In this document: one piece after another, positions 56,208 through 64,000 of the stretch
Position numbering within the stretch: position 1 is the first letter of the stretch
Layout: each line of letters begins with the position of its first letter
NCBI GenBank assembly: GCA_027946555.1
Contig: JAPEVC010000145.1
Coordinates: 31,317-95,316 of the forward strand
Origin: Gnomoniopsis sp. IMI 355080
Lineage: Eukaryota; Ascomycota; Sordariomycetes; Diaporthales; Gnomoniaceae
Direction of reading: 5' to 3'
Length of the DNA stretch: 64,000 nt
Translations under genes and position numbers: made by a program
The notes under the pieces: generated by a model
Database searches by the model: none
What the model saw: the letters and a program-made list of their open reading frames with translations, nothing else
Told to the model about the DNA's origin: nothing

Positions 56208-58933
56208 CTTGCATATAACGTGACAGTAAGGTAAGGTGAAATCTGGGAGTTATCATGGAAGTTGACACAGAAGTTGAATTTCCGTGAAAATAGGAAGGTG
56301 TTGATCACTTAGCATTATATTCACTTCTTCTCGTGCCACTCATCAGGACGAAAAGGCAAGCTGTGTCCAAAAATGAGCAATCATTTAGTTGCTTGATACC
56401 GAGCCTCCGAGGTCACACACATTCTTCGCATCTCATTGGAGGTTGCCGGAAGTGTGAGCAACAAGCATGGGCTCAAAAGACACAGTCATACCCACTGTCC
56501 GACTCGGTCAAACTTCATCGCGTTCCGCGCTTCCGGCATGCTAGATATCATCCCGCCTCAGATCGAGAGGAGTGAAGATTGTGACCTACACGTAGTGCGA
56601 AATGCACCATGATCCGATTTTGTATAGTCTCTCCCGTCACAAACATATTGTGGACGTACGGAGTACCCATGGCTACACATTGTCGGCTTCGTGGATCGAG
56701 CGGCTTCCACAATTTCAACCCGCCAAATATCCATGGATCCATGCTATAGAACTGTCTAGCATATAATACCACATTCGGCTGAAATTTGTCACACACATGT
56801 GTCTTACCGACGGTGGTATATCTATGTCAAAGGCTTCGTGTAATTTCGGTGAATACTTCTTCAGATTGAAGGAAGAAACATTATAGAGTCTTCTTCCTCA
56901 CACGTTGGAGTTTTGCAGGCAAGGGTCAAATGGTAAAACTAAGGTACTTGCATATATACTTGGGTAGTCGTGAAGAATAACATATCAGCCACGTGCAATA
57001 TCTATAGATGATAAGAGTTGGGGACTCAACGAGAAATGTGATTTGCCGATTCGAAAGCTGTCCAACTTGAAAGTGCAGTCTATCATATCAAAACAAACGG
57101 AAGATCGGCTTTAAATGTGATTCATCATATGTCACGGGTAGCTCTTCGCAACAGTGGAAGACCGGAAGACTGTTCATTGAACAAAACAGAGTAAGTGTCA
57201 CAACGCCCATGCAGACTCAACAATCCAAATTGCTCCATCCGCATTACTGGAGACGCACGCTAAACCAAAGGCCATTTGCCAACACTCAACTGTATCAGCG
57301 TCTTCTTCTTGATCAAGCATCCCGCTCTGGTACCGTCATCAATTGATATCATGACAGGTGATCAACGCCTCTTTCACTAATCTGCGAACATATGGGGGTT
57401 GTCAGCCTAAAGTACTTTTCCAAACATATCGCACTCTCCTACGTCTTGGCACTATCAAAACCGGCGACACTTGGCACAGAACCACGTCTGATGGCTACGC
57501 CATTGCTATTAGAGAAATGTAATCTGCTGCTGTGATGCCCTCGGCTTTGTTTGCGAGAAGATTCACGGCAGTTCAACAATCAGGGTCGATTCGACATATA
57601 CTACCTAGTCCGGTTGACGATAAGGAACAAAAGTCACAGAATCCTCTTACGAGGGAGTTGACTATATACGTGCCCAAACGGGCGCAGACGGTCGATGTCT
57701 GGACTGGCATTGACGTTAATCCTGCAATCGAGGAACCTCAACCTCGCAGATGATCAAACAAATTCAACCATCCAGCGGCCAGCCCTCACGGTCCCCCTTG
57801 CCTGGCATACCTTGGGTATGATGACCAATCGGAAAGGACAGTCTGTCATTCTGGCCTTTATTGACTTGATCGCACTGCCCATACATACGAAGCCGAAGCA
57901 CCGGCAGGTCGATTGCGACTACCTCCGGGGCACTCATCATGGCAAATCTTCTCATCAATTTTTCTCAAAGATTTTGAGGAGTGGCCATTGATTTCGCCTT
58001 GCGTCCCTTGATTTCCTGGGCGGCTGGGCCTGCCGCCTCTCATTCCATTAGCACGCTGCACAGAGAATGCCAAGTAGCAACTCTGTCTGCTACGCTTGCT
58101 CTGCGTCGCTGGCTAGAGCAGTAAGGAATGACATGCCGATCAATTGAAAGCATCGGCTACATGCTTCTCTTCGAGGTACTATATAGCCAGATAACAGAAG
58201 CAGCTTTCGGACCCCGAAGATAAAGAGAGCAGCCTAGGGCTTCTGCAGCGAGTATGGCGCTATAAGAGACTAATTTGACGCTGGCAGACGACCGCAGGGC
58301 TCTAGGCAAGACATAATAGACGACGACGAACATCAATCAAAGTTAGGATGTCGTCGGCTAGTCTAGACCAGATGAGAGCATGGGCCGGACCGAAAATGGA
58401 CGATGGCCGGGCTGAGGTCGGGATGATATCGGCGCAACAGAGCTACGTCATTGGTTGGCGAACAAGCTCTCAGCATCCCGGTGTGCCAAACCTTAGTGCC
58501 CTGCACTACTGTACTACTTATGATATATCACTCGAAAATCTTCCCCTTTCCTCTCCTCTTCACTGCTGCGAACAACCTCACCCCCAAGCTTTTCGGGTAG
58601 ACGTCCGATTTTTTTTGTTCGTTGTATACTTGAAACCCTCCAGTGAAATACCGCAGGTAGCTATTGTCAGCAGCTGCCGAGCCCTCGTCTTGTGGTAAGT
58701 GACACTCTGTTGCAAGTACTACGTCACTTGCAGCGGTTCCACACCTGTCAAGGTTCCTCTTCAGATCTGTGTAACTCGAACTCCCAATTTGGCCTTGATC
58801 ACCGTACTGCTGTGTCTTCCTTTTGCAAGGTTGATTTGCGGGCTTGCCTTACAGCCTTGCTGGTTGTAGCCAAACTCTGGCGAATGATTTCCAACCAGGT
58901 GCCCACGCTTGATTACCTGCTGCTGGCGTCATG
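56208..58933. other. Long intergenic region
   Basis: AT-rich DNA with no supported gene. Near the right end lie a CCCCT stress-element-like site (58543) and a TACGTCA (CRE-like) site near 58718, which may belong to the tps2 promoter. Confidence 0.4.
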
Positions 58934-59897
58934 ACGGGGTTCATACTATCACTCTGAAGCAAACGCTGCATCTCTCGCTTCTATCCTGTTGTTCCCCTGC
59001 GTACTCTTCCTGCTGGCTTCTTTCCACAAATACGTTCCCGGCCTGTTTTTGCGGGATAAAATTCTCAACTCGCAAGACCCAGCACCGACCTTGTCTCCGA
59101 CCTAGAACCCTGCAGATTATAAGCAAATCACCTATTCTCGACGCCGCCGCCGCCGCCAATCTTCCAGACAGCAGCCTTCTGTCAAGTTGTCTCACCGCCT
59201 GGCCCTTTCAAGCCCCTCGACCCTTGCACAAAGCTGCAAGTCAAAGGAATAACATCAGGCTCGAATCCTTATTCGCCTGTGAGACTAGAGCAGGGAACAC
59301 GTGCATTGGCCTTGATACTGCTACCAGCCGAAGTCAGGAGCAAATCGTCCAGGGCTTGCGCCGCACAACAACCTCCTGCAGCGTTGCCCCACTACGGCCT
59401 GGAACAGTCGACAAAGAACGAGGAACGATAAGCCTGACCTGTGAACGGCCACACAAGAAGGGACAGCTTGGATCGTCGCAGGAGCTGTGCTCAGGGGCAG
59501 ACAACGACCTAGTCATCTGGCCAGTCTTTCTCGGACTCACCTCCTTCCAGCGCATTCGATTGCTTCCTTTTCAGGTCGGCGACCCACAAGGATTACCACC
59601 AGGCTCCGCCATTCCCCAGTATCCCCAGCTACTGTATACTGCGTACCATCATCTTGGGAACGTCAGCGGCCTCGTTATTGACCTAACCCGCCAGGCCTGT
59701 CCCTTCTCGTCTCCTTTGGCCTTGGACAAAACCTGGACTTCCTTCCATATTGCTTTGCTCTCTGCAACCTCTCTTTCCCCTTGTCCGTTGGACTTCAAGC
59801 AAAGCACAGTTTTTCGCAGCATTTGTTTATATCGCAGCACCTAGAACATTTCGCTTGTCTTGATTCTCGAGATTATCCTGGTTAACACGAGGTCGCA
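58934..59897 (+). promoter_or_regulatory. ATG-free leader of tps2
   Basis: The 964 bases before the tps2 ATG contain no ATG on the plus strand in any frame, although CAT (the same triplet on the other strand) occurs about 12 times. This asymmetry is expected if the stretch is transcribed and scanned as a 5' untranslated leader. A 311-codon stop-free frame (58909-59844) crosses it but has no Met codon. A GCC x5 run lies near 59143. A pyrimidine-rich TTCCTTTTCAG near 59565-59575 could be a leader-intron acceptor. Confidence 0.6.
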
Positions 59898-62800
59898 ATG
59901 GCAGACCAAGCAGGCCCGCGAAAAGGGGATACCCCAGCCGAGGCTGGCCCCACCAACACCGTAAAGTTCCCCTCCACTTTACCGTCTCGACCACGCGACT
60001 CGCACGAGGCCCCCTCGAACCTCTTCTCCCAAAACCGTCCCGAAGGCCCAGAGCGTACATCAAGCGACGAGTCCGACGACCTTCCTCCCCATTTCCGGAG
60101 CTCCATTGTCAACATTCCCGTAACTCCAGGCATTGGAACAACGACATACTTCTCCCACGAGTCAAGCAGAGACAATACCAGTCACAGCAAACACGACGCT
60201 GGTAGCCCTAGCTACTTCTCGACACAAATGCCACACGCAGACGCGCTGGCTTCCCCAGATCCTCTCGACGACAACATGGCAGCCGTGACGCCAGATGGCG
60301 CCGACGCTGCACCCATATCTGGCCATGATATTCTGCGGCGCATGAGCAAGTCGAGCCGGAATAGACGCGAGTCCGTAGATGACATCCGTTCTGCCTACCC
60401 CTCGCTCGCCCTCAGCGGCAACGTCATATCTGCCACGTTCAACATGCCGCATTCTCTCAAATACCGCAAAGGAGCCGATTGGGTGAGTGTGAACATCTGG
60501 ATACAAAGATCGTCTTTGCGCAACCAGGGTCAATGCAACTATGTGCTAATGCATTTTCTGCGCAGGAATTGAAATCCCGCCGAGGACAGTCCGCTCTTTT
60601 TGACTCTCTCGCTCATCTCTCCTCGGAGGACTGCGACTGGAATCATACTACAGTCGCATGGACTGGCGAGATCGAGGCGCCGTCCGACGTTCCTTCTCCG
60701 CCTGATACGCCACCTCTAACGACTGCCAACGTACCAGCGCTGAACAAGTTATCCGCCCCTATCCCGGTGGACATTGAAAAGACCCTGCCTACACCGCCGA
60801 TCCGCGACGGACTATGGATACCCAAAGAGGACATGGATCGCCTCGAGTACCAACTGTCTCATGACAAGAAAATCAGGACAGTACCTGTGTGGCTCGCAGA
60901 CGACAACGAGGGCCAGGAGGAAGGCATCCTGCTCAAAGACCAGTCAAGATGGAGGCGCTACGCCGAGCACAATCTCTACACGCTCTTCCACTACAAGACG
61001 CCTATTCCTTCAGACGGCCGGAAGGAGCGCGCCTCATGGGCTGACTACCACCGCATGAACCAGAAGTTCGCTAACAAAATTCTGGAGCTCTACAAGCCGG
61101 GCGACGTCGTGTTAATACATGACTACTATCTAATGCTCCTGCCCAGCATGCTGCGGCAACGTGTGCCACACATGTACATCAGCTTCTTCCTGCACTCTCC
61201 ATTCCCATCGAGCGAATTCCTGCGCTGTCTGCCTCGCCGTAAGGAGATCTTGGAGGGTGTCCTGGGTTCGAATTTGATTGGCTTTCAGAGTTACAGCTAC
61301 AGCAGACATTTCAGCTCTTGCTGCACACGGGTGTGCTCGTATCCATCGGATACTGGTGGTGTTGAGTGCTACGGGACCCGGGTCGAGGTTGGGGTCTTTC
61401 CCATTGGCATTGATGCCAAGAAGGTGGGGTCTATGGCTTTCTGTCCCACGGTGGACGAGAAGGTCAAGGCCCTAAAGAAGATGTATGCGGGGAAGAAGCT
61501 TATTGTAGGGAGAGATCGCTTGGACAGCGTGCGAGGTGTAACACAGAAGCTGATGGCTTTCGATCGCTTCCTCGAGCTCTATCCCGACTGGCGGGAGAAG
61601 GTGGTTCTGATTCAGGTTACGAGCCCGACGTCTACAACCGAGGACGAAGCAGGCGATTCCGAGACCAAAATTGCCAGCCGTGTGAACGAATGGGTTAGCC
61701 GCATACACGGCACATACGGCAATCTTGGGTATGAGCCTGTGCAGCATTTCCCACAGTATCTCAGCCAGGATGAATACTTCGCCCTTCTGCGCGCTGCAGA
61801 CATTGGATTGATAACCTCGGTCCGAGACGGCATGAATACTACGAGTCTGGAATACGTCGTCTGCCAGCGCGAGAACAACGGTCCGCTGATCCTGTCGGAG
61901 TTCAGCGGTACCGCAGGCAGTCTCAAGGACGCGATCCACATCAACCCATGGGATCTTTCTGGTGTCGCCGATGAGCTCAACAACGCTTTGACGATGTCGG
62001 ATGAGAGACGCCAGGCCATGCAGAAATCACTGCATGACCACGTCACTACCAAGAACGTCCAAAATTGGATCTCATCCTTCCTCACCCGCCACATCAATGT
62101 CCTCGGCAGCTCCAAGACGACGGTTTCGACTCCTTTGCTCGACAGAGCCTTGATGCTGGGGACTTACCGCAACGCCAAGAAGAGGCTGTTCATGTTCGAC
62201 TACGACGGAACCCTCACGCCCATCGTCAAGGAGCCCTCTGCCGCCATCCCTAGTCAACGGGTGACTAACACGCTGCAGGCGCTTGCAGCAGATCATCGCA
62301 ACGCTGTTTGGATTATTTCCGGCAGGGACCAGGTCTTCTTGGCGCAGCATTTGGGCCACATTGAGGAACTCGGCTTCAGCGCAGAGCACGGAAGTTTTAT
62401 GAGACACCCCGGCTCCAAGGAGTGGGAGAATCTCGCTGAAACGTTCGATATGGGTTGGCAAACCGAGGTTATGGATACATTCCAGAAATATACTGATAAG
62501 TGTCCTGGTACGTGTGCCCAGAAAACGTCGTCTCTATCATGATTTGCATGCTAATCGACCACAGGCTCGTTCATTGAACGCAAGCGTTGCGCTCTCACCT
62601 GGCACTATCGCCTTGCTGATCCTGAGCAAGGCCCACACATGGCCCACGAATGCCAGAAAGAACTCGAAGCGACCGTCGCCCGCAGCTGGGACGTAGATGT
62701 GATGCCCGGCAAGGCCAACATTGAAGTCCGCCCGACCTTTATCAACAAGGGCGAGATTGCGAAGCGACTGGTGAACAGTTACAGCAGCGATATGAGCCGT

Positions 62801-63166
62801 CTCCCTGGGTCCGATGTCGATGGTGACTCCAAGCTTGAATTCGTACTATGCTTGGGAGACGATTTCACTGACGAGGACATGTTCCGTGCGCTGAACGGGC
62901 TGAGCGCGCCGCCGACCGACGAGGGCGAGGAGGCCAAGGTCAAGGCGGAGCATGTGTATACTTGCACAGTTGGCGCTAGCACCAAGGTCACGCTGGCAAG
63001 GTGGCATCTGCTCGAACCAGAGGATGTGGTCGACTGTGTCTCGCTGTTGGTGGGCGTGGGAGCCAATGGGCTTGGCTCAACGGGCGGCGGGGCGTTGAGC
63101 ATGGGTGAGGTCAACCTCGCAGCACTTAGTACAGTTGAGGGGCATCTGCCCGCCGCGATGGAGTAA
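59898..63166 (+). CDS. tps2: Trehalose-6-phosphate phosphatase (Tps2)
   Basis: Converts trehalose 6-phosphate to trehalose in the cytosolic trehalose synthase complex; important for stress tolerance and spore survival. Exons 59898-60482, 60566-62507 and 62565-63166 give 1,042 aa. Introns have GTGAGT and GTACGT donors with GCTAAT branches and GCGCAG or CACAG acceptors. The first ~200 residues are a disordered Ser/Pro-rich extension. Then comes a GT20 synthase-like domain (GLWIPKEDMDRLEY; VVLIHDYYLMLLPSMLR; FFLHSPFPSSE; GFQSYSYSRHFSSCC), usually inactive in Tps2. The C-terminal HAD phosphatase has FMFDYDGTLTP (nucleophile Asp near 737-739) and GDDFTDEDMF near 944, plus the IISGRD motif. A GT20 plus HAD fusion of this size separates Tps2 from Tps1. 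A long ATG-free leader precedes it. Confidence 0.94.
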
Positions 63167-63690
63167 ATTGTATAGACTGGGGAAGACTAGATAGATATGA
63201 TGGTAGGCTATGGATTAGACTGGCAGACGATTATGCATCAAAACCCTGCATGAATACTATTGGATAGGGTTTATTCAGACAAGCGGGGGCGAGAGGACTG
63301 ATAGAAACATTCTAGCTGAGCATTTGTTACAGGCATTGTGATGGGGTTGGAATAGACTTGAGCACAGTATCATAGCATAGTTGAAATGGTACCGTACCTA
63401 TTGACCAACCATATACATCAAGGCAAGGTCTCCTGTCTCTGTTATGTATCTTGTCAGTGACTGGGGCGCATGCTCTTGTCTGTTTGTGAATACGTACAAT
63501 TCGCCTCGACCTCGGCTGCCATGTATGTGCGTACATCATGCCAAGTCTCTAGGCCTGTTGGATCAATGGATGGTCAAGGGGGCTGAAAAGGTCCCTTACT
63601 TGTTCACATAATACGAATATATATCTAACATAGTCCATATACACTCGAGGTTGTACCTGGTGGAGGCTCTTGCAAGATACTGTGTAGGTG
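63167..63690. other. Intergenic region after tps2
   Basis: AT-rich 3' flank of tps2; no supported gene. Confidence 0.4.
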
Positions 63691-63903
63691 TCAGTAACCG
63701 TTCACAGGTGAGCGTGTTCGGGGCATGAGTGTTGTACTGAAGCAGTACTGCTTCAAATGTTCCTTTTGGGAGTCCTCGTCGATGATATGGCTTCCATCGT
63801 CAGCAAATATCAAGTCACGCTTCAATGAACAGTCATGAATGAAATCAAGACTCAATCGGCCCTTCGCATTCATCATCATTTCATAAATCGCTCTCATCGC
63901 TGA
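63691..63903 (-). CDS. Possible last exon of a minus-strand gene (partial)
   Basis: A short open stretch ends at TGA (63691-63693). It is preceded on the minus strand by TTGACTG...TTATTTCAG, which looks like a branch site and acceptor, so this could be a terminal exon of a gene whose start lies outside the right edge. It encodes MRAIYEMMMNAKGRLSLDF and then a charged segment. No family recognised; chance is possible. Confidence 0.22.
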   Translation of the reverse strand, partial: SAMRAIYEMMMNAKGRLSLDFIHDCSLKRDLIFADDGSHIIDEDSQKEHLKQYCFSTTLMPRTRSPVNGY

Positions 63904-63982
63904 AATAACCATATACAGTCAATCACTGTTTCCGCTGCACCACCACCAATATGCCTCCATGCCTTGTGTCAGCAAGGCCAGA

Positions 63983-63995
63983 CCCCCCCCCCCCC
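63983..63995 (+). repeat. Poly-C tract
   Basis: A run of 13 C close to the right edge. A similar 12-C run lies near 22772 and a run of about 10 G near 41467. Confidence 0.8.
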
Positions 63996-64000
63996 ACTGC

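Noticed and set aside
58909..59844. 311-codon open frame before tps2
   Set aside because: It has no Met codon at all and opens at TTG; its content is Ser/Leu/Pro-rich like a C/T-rich leader. Treated as 5' untranslated sequence.

Overview
The window is nuclear DNA from a filamentous ascomycete (Pezizomycotina, most likely a sordariomycete). The genes carry short introns of about 55-120 bp with GT(G/A)AGT-type donors, CTAAC/CTGAC-like branch sites and CAG/TAG acceptors. Coding regions are GC-rich, intergenic DNA is AT-richer, and genes lie on both strands with no operon logic. Protein identities were made by reading family motifs; no search was run.

Left part (1-24.7 kb) is gene-dense and housekeeping: the 3' end of a proline-rich CaaX-box protein; a doubtful Pro/Ser/Gln-rich minus-strand gene; proteasome lid subunit Rpn12; coatomer alpha-COP (minus) divergent from the ER folding-sensor glucosyltransferase UGGT (plus); a 1,978-residue CCCH / SF1 helicase / NF-X1 / RZ finger protein of the ZNFX1 type; and a hexose-type MFS transporter. 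Alpha-COP and UGGT both serve the early secretory pathway and share one intergenic region.

Middle (24.7-33 kb) is gene-poor. It holds one weak ORF, a small two-exon gene with a cysteine-rich N-terminus, and an unrecognised gene whose frame is cut by a single TGA.

Right part (33-56 kb) is rich in secreted and membrane proteins: an S28 serine peptidase, a 635-residue protein of unknown function, a GPR1/FUN34/YaaH acetate-family transporter, a small secreted cysteine-rich protein, a seven-TM receptor with a long loop, a secreted Thr/Cys-rich protein that seems to use GC-AG introns, a coiled-coil protein, a secreted 5'-nucleotidase-type metallophosphatase and a single-pass membrane protein. Long AT-rich spacers with short palindromes (TACCTAGGTA, TGTACA) separate them.

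The last 8 kb holds trehalose-6-phosphate phosphatase (Tps2) behind a 964-nt stretch with no ATG at all, probably a long transcribed 5' leader. No rRNA, convincing tRNA, CRISPR array, intact transposon or recognisable biosynthetic cluster was seen.
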